Shown: piece after piece, positions 46,998 through 58,593 of the stretch
Layout of the letters: every line of letters begins with the position of its first letter
Numbering within the stretch: the first letter of the stretch is position 1
Source: Bufo bufo
Lineage: Eukaryota; Chordata; Amphibia; Anura; Bufonidae
Direction: 5' to 3'
Assembly: GCF_905171765.1 (NCBI RefSeq)
Contig: NC_053390.1
Span: 508,389,444 to 508,453,443, forward strand
Length of the DNA stretch: 64,000 nucleotides
Program-made: the position numbers and the translations under genes
The notes under the pieces: model-generated
What the model saw: only the letters and a program-made list of their open reading frames with translations
Database searches by the model: none
Told to the model about the DNA's origin: nothing

Positions 46998-47520
46998 TTA
47001 AAGGGCTTCTGTCAGCAGAAACATGGGCAATTAACCTGGCTGACATTAGGGATGTTCTAGTGTCAGCTGAACATAACCATCTTAGTCCCATCTCACTGCG
47101 TGCCGCCGTAATGGAGAAAAAAGAAACTTTTATTATATTCAAATCACCCTCCAGGGGGGAAGGGAGCATTGATCCTGCTCCTAGAGGCTCCGCTCTCCCA
47201 CCTCTGGCCACGCCATGCTACACTTGATTGACAGGGCCAGGCAGCGTTCACGTCATCCTGCCTGCTCCTGAGTTTGGGTGAAATCTTTAACGCTTTGTAT
47301 GCGGCACAGGCGTAGTGAAGAAAGGATGCTCGCCAGCTGCGGACTTCCCGGAAGACGAGCGATGCCAGAATCGCTGACAAGGAGATGGTGTACTGTGACG
47401 TATGCAGCACAGGCCAGTAAGGAAGTCCGCAGCTGGCGATCATCCTTTCTTCACTATGCCTGTGCTGCATACTAAACCGCTTAAGATTTCACCCGAACTC
47501 AGGGCCAAGCAGGGTGACCT
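46998..47520. mobile_element. TTAA-type element with internal palindrome
   Basis: Starts TTAAAGGGCTTCTGTCAGCAG. A long inverted repeat spans 47277-47495: GAAATCTTTAACGC...GTGAAGAAAGGATG...CAGCTGCGGACTTCC is mirrored by GGAAGTCCGCAGCTGG...TTCACTATGCCTGTG...GATTTCACC. The right TTAA end is not recognisable. Confidence 0.65.
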
Positions 47521-47809
47521 GAACACTGCCTGGCCCTGTCAATAAAGTCTAGCAGGGCGTGGCCTATTAGGCCTTATTTTCCGGCTGGTGGGCAGTGGCA
47601 CCTGGCCTCTTGATAACAGAAAAAAAAAAAATAGATGGCATGTATTTTTTATTGAGTGAATGCCCACATTGATCTGAAGGAAACGGTAAAAACAGATTTT
47701 TGGACCGCTTGTTCCGGCGCTTATCTGGAGGAAATATTCACCAGGATCACTGGTGGGGTGAAATACAGAGTTTTTAAAGCAGTGGTTTTGGCGCGCAGGC
47801 CGGAGGGGG

Positions 47810-48259
47810 AGGAGAGTGTGGATGTGTTCACTCTGAGTGACACTGCTCTCCAGAGGGGGAGGAGAGTGTGGGTGTGTTCACTCTTAATGACACTGCTCTC
47901 CAGAGGGGGAGGAGAGTGTGTTCACTCTGAGTGACACTGCTCTCCAGAGGGGGAGGAGAGTGTGGGTGTGTTCACTCTTAATGACACTGCTCTCCAGAGG
48001 GGGAGGAGAGTGTATTCACTCTGAGTGACACTGCTCTCCAGAGGGGGAGGAGAGTGTGTTCACTCTGAGTGACACTGCTTTCAAGAGGGGGAGGAGAGTG
48101 TGGGTGTGTTCACTCTGAGTGACATTGCTCTCCAGAGGGGGAGGTGAGTGTGGGTGTGTTCACTCTGAGTGACACTGCTCTCCAGAGGGGGAGGAGAGTG
48201 TGTTCACTCTGAGTGACACTGCTCTAAAGAGGGGGAGGAGAGTGTGGGTGTGTTCACTC
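47810..48259. repeat. ~50/44-bp satellite array, left block
   Basis: Tandem units containing GTGACACTGCTCTCCAGAGG and GGGGAGGAGAGTGTG. Two length forms alternate, 50 bp with an extra GGTGTG and 44 bp without it. Some units read CACTCTTAATGACAC instead of CACTCTGAGTGACAC, creating a TTAA. Confidence 0.95.
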
Positions 48260-49164
48260 TTAACCTCTTAAGGACATAGGGCGTACAGGTACGCCCTTGT
48301 GCCCTGGTACTTAAGGACACAGGGCGTACATGTACGCCCTGTGTATTTTCGTTCAGCGGCGGGCGGTGATCGGAACCCCGTGCCTGCTCAAATCATTGAG
48401 CAGGCACTTGGGGCAAATGCGCCGGGGGGTCCGGTGACCCCCCCATGTATGCGATCGCAGAAAACCGCAGGTCAATTCAGACCTGCGGTTTTCTGCGTTT
48501 CCGGGTTGTTCGGGTCTCTGAAGACCCGATAACCCGGAACAGGATGGTGATGGTGGTGTGATTTCACCCCACCAATCACCATCCAGCGATCCTGAGTGGT
48601 GATGGTGACATCACCACTTAGGATCGCTTTCCGATTGGTCTGTGGGCGGTCCGGCGCCAAATTCAAAAGAGGCAGGCGCTCCTCTCCTCCTCCTTTTGTG
48701 TTCCGGAGCCGGAGGAGAGAGGAGCTGCCTGCACGTGTGCCCACCATCGTTGCCAGCACCCCCAGGACCCGATCTGTGCCCCCAGGACCCGATCTGTGCC
48801 CCAGCACCCCCCATCAGGTACATAGGGACAGCATAGGGAAAGTTTGTTTTAGGCAGGGAAAAAAAAGGGAAAGTTAGTTTCTGAACTTTTCTTACTTTGA
48901 TTGCATCACCCTAAGTTAGGGTGTCTGGGGTCCACAGCACAGCTGTGTGACCCTAGACCCCCCCAGGGGTGCTGCCACTTCGGACAGTTGATCAGCGGTT
49001 TTGATTTTTTTCCCCCACATTTTTTGCCCTTTTTTTAGTTAGTTTATTTTATTTTTTTTCTGTTAGTTTTAGGGTGAGTTCGTGAACACCCGTGCCCCCA
49101 CACACACGCACACAAAATAAAGAGTTACACACACGCACATATACACGCAGACACACACTCCCCT

Positions 49165-50909
49165 ATGGCCCGCCGGACGTTCTCGGCCGAGGAGGCATAC
49201 GCCCAGCTTGCCTCCGACTCCGAGAGTCCCAGTGAGGATGAGGATGACCCCACATTCCTGTTGTCATCCGCATCCTCCTCATCATCTAGCGATGATGATG
49301 AGCCCCCAAGGCGGCGGAGACGCCGCCAGGCGGAGCAAGGGGACCGCCATGTTAGGGACCCTGTGGCCCACACTAGTACGAGCAGCTCTGGGGCTCGTAC
49401 TGGTTTCCCGGCCCACCAGTTAAATCCACCGGAGCCCCCTTCCGGTGAACTTGTCTGGTGTAGCCCAGAGCGATACGAGCCCGTGATTCCTGATTTTGTA
49501 GGCCAATCAGGAATCCAGATTTCCACAGTGGGCTACACTGAATATGACTTTTTTTGTCATTTTTTCAGTGACCCACTGGTAAATCTGATGGTGGAGCAGA
49601 CGAATCTGTACGCCCAACAGTTCGTCGCTCAACACCCGGGCTCCTTTTTGGCCAGGCCCGGTGGCTGGACGCCGGTCAGTGCAGCCGAAATGAGGATATT
49701 TTGGGGCCTCGTGCTGCATATGGGCCTGGTCAAAAAACCCAGTGTCAGGCTGTACTGGAGTGGGGACGTCCTATACCAGGCCCCACTTTACAGTACAGCC
49801 ATGACACGCTCCCGGTTTGAGGCCATCCGGAAATGTCTGCATTATTCCGATAATGCAGCATGTCCCCCCCGAGGTGATCCTGCCCATGACCGTCTGTACC
49901 TGGAAGGGAGGTCGCGGTTGATGAGTCTCTCATTGCGTTCAAGGGGAGACTCATTTTCCGCCAGTATGTGCCCTCCAAGCGGGCGAGGTATGGCGTGAAG
50001 CTATACAAAATTTGTGAGAGTACCTCAGGGTACACTTACAAATTTCGTGTGTACGAGGGGCGAGATTCCCGGATTCAACCCCCAGAATGTCCCCCCACTC
50101 TGGGTGTTACCGGGAAACTTGTGTGGGACCTTATGTACCCACTGCTGGATAAGGGTTACCACCTTTACGTGGATAACTTTTATACCAGTATCCCCTTGTT
50201 CCAGTCCCTTGCCGCCAGATCCACGTCCGCTTGTGGGACCGTGCGGAAAAATCAACGCGGCCTCCCTGCCCACCCCCTCCAGGTACCTATCCCCAGGGGT
50301 GAGACCCGTGCCCTTACCACTGGAAACCTGTTGCTGGTCAGGTATAAGGACAAGAGGGATGTCCTTATGCTGTCCACAATTCATGGTAACGGCATCACCC
50401 CTGTCCCTGTGCGAGGTACCGCGGCAACGGTCCTCAAGCCCGATTGTATCGTCGCCTACAATCGGTATATGGGAGGAGTTGATCTCTCGGATCAAGTCCT
50501 CAAGCCATATAATGCCATGCGCAAAACCCGGGCATGGTACAAAAAAGTTGCGGTCTACTTGGTGCAGGTTGCCATGTACAACTCTTTTGTACTATCCCGA
50601 AGCGCTGGCAGCACAGGGACATTCCTCCAGTTCTATGAGGCAGTCCTCAAGGCCCTGATCTTTTCGGACCGGGAAAGAGCAGGCCGGAGTACCTCGGGAA
50701 CTGTAGGTGCCCGGATCGTCCCTGGCCAACACTTTCCAGGTGTGGTCCCCCATACTGGAAAGAAGGGACGAACCCAAAAAAAGTGCAGAGTGTGTCGCAG
50801 GAGGGGGATACGGAAGGACACGACTACTCAGTGCGACACGTGCCCCGATCATCCGGGCCTCTGCATTGACGGTTGCTTCAGGGAGTATCACACTTCCATG
50901 GAGTACTAA
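49165..50909 (+). pseudogene. piggyBac-like transposase (PGBD family), deleted and frameshifted
   Basis: Begins MARRTFSAEEAYAQLASDSE, an acidic Ser/Asp-rich N-terminus followed by an Arg cluster. The DDE domain follows in one frame to DPAHDRLY. There a deletion removes roughly 20 residues and shifts the frame; the protein resumes at GREVAVDESLIAFKG, in which the first catalytic aspartate survives. The second aspartate is in YVDNFYTS and the third in GGVDLSDQ. The C-terminal cysteine-rich domain (CRVCRRRGIRKDTTTQCDTC) is intact to the stop. Otherwise the reading frame is clean, so the lesion may be recent. Confidence 0.92.
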
Positions 50910-51339
50910 ATTTATATCCCAATTTAGCACTGACATCGGATAAAAAAAAAATGGTTCTCAGACCTGAGACACCCAAAAAAACTAAAATAATTTATTAAAA
51001 GTAGACATGTTAGGTATCGCCGCGTCGGTAATAATCTCCTCTATAAAACTACCCCATGACCAACCCCCCCAGATTAACACGGTCAAGAAAAAAAAAAAAA
51101 AAAAGGTGCAAAAAAAGTTTTTTTTTGTCACCTTACATAATAAAAAGTTTAATAGCAAGCGATCAAAAAGTCATATAGCCCCCAAAATAGTGCCAATAAA
51201 ACCGTCCGCTCCTCCCGCAAAAAATGAGCCCCCACATGAGATAATTGGATAAAAAAAATAAAAATAAAATGACCCTTAGACTTTAGAGATACCCAAAAAA
51301 AAGATTTGTATCAAAAAAGATAATATAGTCAAAAACCTA

Positions 51340-53340
51340 AATAATTGTAAAAAAAGTAGACTTATTAGGTATTGCCGCGTCCGTAAGAATCTCCTCTATA
51401 AAAATATCCCATGACCTAACCCCCCAGATTAACACGGTTAAAAAAAAAAAAAAAACGGTGCCAAAACCGCTATTTTTGGCACTTTTCCATTTCAATCCGT
51501 TTTTTCCGGTAACAAAACAAGGGTTAACAACCAAACAAAACTTAATATTTATTACCCTGATACTGCAGTTTACAGAAACACCACATTTGTGGTCGTAAAC
51601 TGCTGTATCAGTAAAAGGGAGGCCGCAAAAGGAAAGGACCGACATGGTTTCTGGAAGGCCGATTTTGATGGCCTTTTTTATTGACACCATGTCCCTTTTG
51701 AAGCCCCCCTGATGCACTCTAGAGTAAAAACTCCCCAAAACTGACCCCATCTAAGAAACTACACCCCTCAAGGTATTCAAAACTGATTATACAAACTTTA
51801 TTAACCCTTTAGGTGTTCCTCAACAGTTAATGGCAAATGGAGATGAAATTTCAGAATTAAAATTTTTGGTAACCTTGCCTCACAAAAATGTAATATAGAG
51901 CAACCAAAAATCATATTTACCCTAAAAATAGTCCCCAAAAAAATGCCACCTTATCCCGTAGTTTCCAAAATGGGGTCACTTTTAGGGAGTTTCTACTCCA
52001 GGGGTGCATCAGAGGGGTTGAAACAGGACACAGTGTAAATAAACCGGTCCATAAAAATCAGCCCTCCAAAAACCAAACGGCGCACCTTTCACTCTACGCC
52101 CCGCTGTGTGGCCGTACATTAGTTTACGGCCACATATTGGGTGTTTCTGTAAACGGCAGAGTCAGGGCAATAAAGATACAGTCTTGTTTGGCTGTTAACC
52201 CTTGCTTTGTTAGTGGAAAAAATGGGTTAAAATGGAAAATAAGGCAAAAAAATGAAATTTTAAAATTTCATCCCCATTTGCCAATAACTCTTGTGCAACA
52301 CCTAAAGGGTTAACGACGTATGTAAAATCAGTTTTGAATACCTTGAGGGGTGTAGTTTCTTAGATGGGGTCACTTTTAGGGAGTTTCTACTCTAGGGGTG
52401 CATCAGGGGGGCTTCAAATGGGACATGGTGTAAATAAACCAGTCCATAAAAATCAGCCCTCCAAAAAACAAACGGCGCACCTTTCACTCTACGCCCCGCT
52501 GTGTGGCCGTACAGTAGTTTACGGCCACATATTTGGTGTTTCTGTAAACGGCAGAGTCAGGGCAATAAAGATACAGTCTTGTTTGGCTGTTAACCCTTGC
52601 TTTGTTAGTGGAAAAAATGGGTTAAAATGGAAAATAAGGCAAAAAAATGAAATTTTCAAATTTCATCCCCATTTGCCAATAACTCTTGTGCAACACCTAA
52701 AGGGTTAACGACGTATGTAAAATCAGTTTTGAATACCTTGAGGGGTGTAGTTTCTTAGATGGGGTCACTTTTAGGGAGTTTCTACTCTAGGGGTGCATCA
52801 GGGGGGCTTCAAATGGGACATGGTGTAAATAAACCAGTCCATAAAAATCAGCCCTCCAAAAACCAAACGGCGCACCTTTCACTCTACGCCCCGCTGTGTG
52901 GCCGTACAGTAGTTTACGGCCACATATTTGGTGTTTCTGTAAACGGCAGAGTCAGGGCAATAAAGATACAGTCTTGTTTGGCTGTTAACCCTTGCTTTGT
53001 TAGTGGAAAAAATGGGTTAAAATGGAAAATTAGACAAAAAATGAAATTCTCAAATTTCATCCCCATTTGCCAATAACTCTTGTGCAACACCTAAAGGGTT
53101 AACGACGTATGTAAAATCAGTTTTGAATACCTTGAGGTGTAGTTTCTTAGATGGGGTCACTTTTAGGGAGTTTCTACTCTAGGGGTGCATCAGGGGGCTT
53201 CAAATGGGACATGGTGTAAATAAACCAGTCCATAAAAATCAGCCCTCCAAAACCAAACGGCGCACCTTTCCCTCTACGCCCGCTGTGTGGCCGTACAGTA
53301 GTTTACGGCCACATATTGGGTGTTTCTGTAAACGGCAGAG
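51340..53340. repeat. ~395-bp tandem repeats with an inverted first copy
   Basis: The landmark GGGGTCACTTTTAGGGAGTT recurs at about 51973, 52367, 52763 and 53155, a spacing near 395 bp. A copy in the opposite orientation lies at about 51480-51770 (CCGTAGTTTACAG-type blocks reversed). Each unit contains TTTACGGCCACATAT and GTTTGGCTGTTAACCC. Copies are nearly identical and run into the gap, so the assembled number is unreliable. Confidence 0.9.
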
Positions 53341-53840
53341 NNNNNNNNNNNNNNNNNNNNNNNNNNNNNNNNNNNNNNNNNNNNNNNNNNNNNNNNNNNN
53401 NNNNNNNNNNNNNNNNNNNNNNNNNNNNNNNNNNNNNNNNNNNNNNNNNNNNNNNNNNNNNNNNNNNNNNNNNNNNNNNNNNNNNNNNNNNNNNNNNNNN
53501 NNNNNNNNNNNNNNNNNNNNNNNNNNNNNNNNNNNNNNNNNNNNNNNNNNNNNNNNNNNNNNNNNNNNNNNNNNNNNNNNNNNNNNNNNNNNNNNNNNNN
53601 NNNNNNNNNNNNNNNNNNNNNNNNNNNNNNNNNNNNNNNNNNNNNNNNNNNNNNNNNNNNNNNNNNNNNNNNNNNNNNNNNNNNNNNNNNNNNNNNNNNN
53701 NNNNNNNNNNNNNNNNNNNNNNNNNNNNNNNNNNNNNNNNNNNNNNNNNNNNNNNNNNNNNNNNNNNNNNNNNNNNNNNNNNNNNNNNNNNNNNNNNNNN
53801 NNNNNNNNNNNNNNNNNNNNNNNNNNNNNNNNNNNNNNNN
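53341..53840. other. Assembly gap of 500 N
   Basis: Exactly 500 unspecified bases, probably a placeholder of unknown true size. It hides the right end of the first piggyBac-like element and the start of the next satellite block. Frames crossing it are meaningless. Confidence 0.99.
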
Positions 53841-55446
53841 GTGTGTTCACTCTGAGTGACACTGCTCTCCAGAGAGGGAGGAGAGTGTGGATGTGTTCAC
53901 TCTGAGTGACACTGCTCTCCAGAGGGGAAAGAGAGTGTGGGTGTGTTCACTCTGACACTGCTCTCCAGAGGGGGAGGAGAGTGTGTGTGTGTTCACTCTG
54001 AGTGACACTGCTCTAAAGAGGGGGAGGAGAGTGTGGGTGTGTTCACTCTGAGTGACACTGCTCTAAAAAGGGGGAGGAGTGTGTGGGTGTGTTCACTCTG
54101 GGTGACACTGCTCTCCAGAGGGGGAGGAGAGTGTGGGTGTGTTCACTCTTAGTGACACTGCTCTCCAGAGGGGGAGGAGAGTGTGGGTGTGTTCACTCTG
54201 AGTGACACTGCTCTCCAGAGGGGGAGGAGAGTGTGGGTGTGTTCACTCTTAATGACATTGCTCTCCAGAGGGGGAGGAGAGTGTGGTCACTCTAAGTGAC
54301 ACTGCTCTCCAGAGGGGGAGGAGAGTGTGTTCGCTCTGAGTGACACTGCTCTAAAGAGGGGGAGGAGAGGCTGGGTGTGTTCACTCTTAATGACACTGCT
54401 CTCCAGAGGGGGAGGAGAGTGTGTTCACTCTGAGTGACACTGCGCTTTCAAGAGGGGGAGGAGAGTGTGGGTGTGTTCACTCTGAGTGACACTGCTCTCC
54501 AGAGGGGGAGGTGAGTGTGGGTGTGTTCACTCTGAGTGACACTGCTCTCCAGAGGGGGAGGAGAGTGTGTTCACTCTGTGTGACACTGCTCTAAAGAGGG
54601 GGAGGAGAGTGTGGGTGTGTTCACTCTTAATGACACTGCTCTCCAGAAGGGGAGGAGAGTGTGTTTACTCTGAGTGACACTGCTCTCCAGAGGGGGAGGA
54701 GAGTGTGGGTGTGTTCACTCTGAGTGACACTGCTCTCCAGAGGGGGAGGAGAGTGTGGGTGTGTTCACTCTGAGTGACACTGCTCTCCAGAGGGGGAGGA
54801 GAGTGTGGGTGTGTTCACTCTTAATGACACTGCTCTCTAGAGGGGGAGGAGAGTGTGTTCACTCTGAGTGACACTGCTCTCCAGAGGGGGAGGAGAGTGT
54901 GTTCACTCTGAGTGACACTGCTTTCAAGAGGGGGAGGAGAGTGTGGGTGTGTTCACTCTGAGTGACACTGCTCTTTAGAGGGGGAGGTGAGTGTGGGTGT
55001 GTTCACTCTGAGTGACACTGCTCTCCAGAGGGGGAGGAGAGTGTGTTCATTCTGAGTGACACTACTCTAAAGAGGGGGAGGAGAGTGTGGGTGTGTTCAC
55101 TCTTAATGACACTGCTCTCCAGAATGGGAGGAGAGTGTGTTTACTCTGAGTGACACTGCTCTCCAGAGAGGGAGGACAGTGTGGATGTGTTCACTCTGAG
55201 TGACACTGCTCTCCAGAGGGGAAGGAGAGTGTGGGTGTGTTTACTCTGAGTGACACTGCTCTCCAGAGGGGGAGGAGAGTGTGGGTGTGTTCACTCTGAG
55301 TGACACTGCTCTCCAGAGGGGGAGGAGAGTGTGGGTGTGTTTACTCTGAGTGACACTGCTCTCCAGAGGGGGAGGAGAGTGTGGGTGTGTTCACTCTGAG
55401 TGACACTGCTCTCCAGAGGGGGAGGAGAGTGTGGGTGTGTTCACTC
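53841..55446. repeat. ~50/44-bp satellite array, middle block
   Basis: Same unit as the left block, over 30 copies, with variants lacking GGTGTG, with TCTAAAGAG in place of TCTCCAGAG, and with CTTAATGACAC. Short higher-order patterns recur (the order of long, short and TTAA units near 54240-54620 resembles that near 54800-55140), suggesting segmental duplication within the array. Confidence 0.95.
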
Positions 55447-55899
55447 TTAACCACTTCAGCCCCCCTAGGTTAAACACCCTTAATGACCAGGCCACTTTTT
55501 ACACTTCTGCACTACACTACTTTCACAGTTTATTGCTCGGTCATGCAACTTACCACCCAAATGAATTTTACCTACTTTTATTCTCACTAATAGAGCTTTC
55601 ATTTGGTGGTATTTCATTGCTGCTGACATTTTTACTTTTTTTGTTATTAATCGAAATTTACCGATTTTTTTTTGCAAAAAAATGACTTTTCACTTTCAGT
55701 TGTAAATTATTTTTAAAAAAACGACATCCATATATGCATTTTTTTTTCTAAATTTATTGTTCTACATGTCTTTGATAAAAAAAAATGTTTGGGTAAAAAA
55801 AAAAATGGTTTGGGTAAATGTTATAGCGTTTACAAACTATGGTACAAAAAGGTGAAGCAGCTCTGACTTTCTGAGCACCTGTCATGTTTCCTGAGGTTC

Positions 55900-57730
55900 T
55901 ACAATGCCCAGACAGTAGAAAACCCCCACAAATGACCCCATTTCGGAAAGTAGACACCCTAGGGCATTCGCTGATGGGCATAGTGAGTTCATAGAACTTT
56001 TTTATTTTTATCACAAGTTAGCGGAAAATGATGATTTTTTTATTTTTTATTTTTTTCCTTACAAAGTCTCATATTCCACTAACTTGTGACAAAAAAGAAA
56101 AACTTCCATGAACTCACTATGCCCATCACGAAATACCTGGGGGTGTCTTCTTTCCAAAATGGGGTCACTTGTGGGGTAGTTATACTGCCCTGGCATTTTA
56201 GGGGCCCGAATGCGTGAGAAGTAGTTTGAAATCAAAATCTGTAAAAAAATGGCCGGTGAAATCCGAAAGGTGCTCTTTGGAATGTGGGCCCCTTTGCCCA
56301 CCTAGGCTGCAAAAAAGTGTCACACATCTGGTATTGCCGTACTCAGGAGAAGTTGGGCAATGTGTTTTAGGGTGTTATTTTACATATACCTATGCTGGGT
56401 GAGATAAATATCTCGGTCAAATGCCAACTTTGTATAAAAAAATGGGAAAAGTTGTCTTTTGCCGAGATATTTCTCTCACCCAGCATGGGTATATGTAAAA
56501 AGACACCCCAAAACACATTGCCCAACTTCTTCTGAGTACGCCGATACCAGATGTGTGACACTTTTTTGCAGCCTAGGTGGGCAAAGGGGCCCACATTCCA
56601 AAGAGCACCTTTCGGATTTCACCGGCCATTTTTTACAGATTTTGATTTCAAACTACTTCTCACGCATTCGTGCCCCTAAAATGACAGGGCAGTATAACTA
56701 CCCCACAAGTGACCCCATTTTGGAAAGAAGACACCCCAAGGTATTTCGTGATGGGCATAGTGAGTTTATGAAAGTTTTTATTTTTTGTCACAAGATAGTG
56801 GAATATGAGACTTTGTAAGAAAAAAATAAATAAATCATCATTTTCCGCTAACTTGTGACAAAAAATAAAAAATTCGAGGAACTCGCCATGCCCCTCACGG
56901 AATACCTCGGGGTGTCTTCTTTCCAAAATGGGGTCACTTGTGGGGTAGTTATACTGCCCTGGCCTTTTAGGGGCCCTAATGTGTGAGAAGTAGTTTGAAA
57001 TCAAAATCTGTAAAAAGTGCCCTGTGAAATCTGAAAGGTGCTCTTTGGAATGTGGGCCCCTTTGCCCACCTAGGCTGCAAAAAAGTGTCACACATCTGGT
57101 ATCGCCGTACTCAGAAGAAGTAGGGCAATGTGTTTTGGGGTGTCTTTTTACATATACCCATGCTGGGTGAGAGAAATATCTCGGTAAAAGACAACTTTTC
57201 CCATTTTTTTATACAAAGTTGGCATTTGACCAAGATATTTATCTCACCCAGCATGGGTATATGTAAAATGACACCCCAAAACACATTGCCCAACTTCTCC
57301 TGAGTACGGCGATACCAGATGTGTGACACTATTTTGCAGCCTAGATGCGCAAAGGGGCCCAAATTCCTTTTAGGAGGGCATTTTTAGACATTTGGATCCC
57401 AGACTTATTCTCACGCTTTAGGCCCCCTAAAATGGCAGGGCAGTATAAATACCCCACATGTGACCCCATTTTGGAAAGAAAACACCCAAGGTATTCAATG
57501 AGGGGCATGGCAAGTTCATTGAAATTTATTTTTTTTGGCACAAGTTAGCGGAAATTTTTTATTATTTTTTTTTTTCTCACAAAGTCTCCCTTTCCGCTAA
57601 CTTGGGACAAAAATTTCAATCTTTCATGGACTCAATATGCCCCTCAGCGAATACCTTGGGGTGTCTTCTTTCTAAAATGGGGTCATTTGTGGGGTGTTTG
57701 TACTGCCCTGGCATTTGAGGGTCTCCGCAA
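55900..57730. repeat. Alternating inverted ~380-bp units (palindromic array)
   Basis: One segment, marked by TGGGGTCACTTGTGGGGTAG, GGTGCTCTTTGGAATGTGGG and CACCCAGCATGGGTATATG, appears in alternating orientation. Turning points are near 56043, 56432, 56830, 57210 and 57570. Adjacent copies are therefore long hairpins in series. No coding function. Confidence 0.88.
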
Positions 57731-58387
57731 TCATTACATGTATGGCCAGCATTAGGAGTTTCTGCTATTCTCCTTATATTGAGCATACGGTAATGAGATT
57801 TTTTTTTTCCGATCAGCCTCTGGGCTGAAAGAAAAAATGAACGGCACAGATTTCTTCATTCGCATCGATCAATGTGGATGAAAAATTCTCTGCCAAAAAA
57901 AAAAAAGGAGGGGAAAGGCGTCTGCCAGGACATAGGAGCTCCGCCCAACATCCATACCCACTTAGCCCGTATGCCCTGGCAAACCAGATTTCTCCATTCA
58001 CATCAATCAATGTGAATGAATAAATCATTGCCGGGATTTCTTTTTAAAAAATTTTTATATACAAAGTGTTTGCCAAAGTATATGAACACCACCGCCTCCT
58101 CAGCTAATATGCCTCGGCAAATGTATCTTTTACTGCAGAGGAGAAATCTCGTCTTGCAGCGCCGCATACACCGACTTTTGTGTAATCTGACAGCAGCGCA
58201 GTGCTTCTGTCAGAATGCACATCAGTGCTGCAGCTAGTCGATCGGTTGGTCCACCTGGAAGGGAAAAAAAAAAAGAAAAAACCAGGCCGCAACGCAATAA
58301 ATTTATTAACTTTATAATAAAATTTGAACGGAACATATAAACTTTATTTAACTTTTTGAACTGAACGTTAACATTTTTGCTTACCGG

Positions 58388-58422
<35 letters not shown>

Positions 58423-58593
58423 TTTATAGGACAAACCTCTCCTTCTCCATGGGACAATGTGCAAAGCGCAAATCGCCCAAAGATGTGGCGAAGTACATTA
58501 TGCACTTTATCCCAGGTGAAAGGAGAGGTTTGCAGCAGCTGTGAGTGTAAGGGCCCTAATAGCCTTGTGTGCCTGTCCTGTGAGATGCAATCC
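57731..58593. other. Element interior, no gene seen
   Basis: Between the palindromic array and the transposase tail. Contains mirrored ATTGATCGATG / CATCAATCAATG-type blocks (57850-58015) and a 30-bp poly-T tract (58390-58420). Frames here are short and not protein-like. Confidence 0.5.

Larger units (their letters stand above)
48260..53340 (+). mobile_element. piggyBac-like transposon, right end lost in assembly gap
   Basis: Begins at the TTAA of a satellite variant unit (48260-48263): TTAACCTCTTAAGGACATAG. Two perfect palindromes GGGCGTACAGGTACGCCC (48279-48296) and GGGCGTACATGTACGCCC (48322-48339) lie just inside. A transposase pseudogene follows at 49165-50909, then AT-rich sequence and a tandem array. 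The right terminus would fall in the gap. Satellite resumes beyond the gap, supporting insertion into the array. Confidence 0.85.

Noticed and set aside
53204..53905. Frames of 180-233 codons across 53341-53840
   Set aside because: They consist almost entirely of unspecified bases in the assembly gap.
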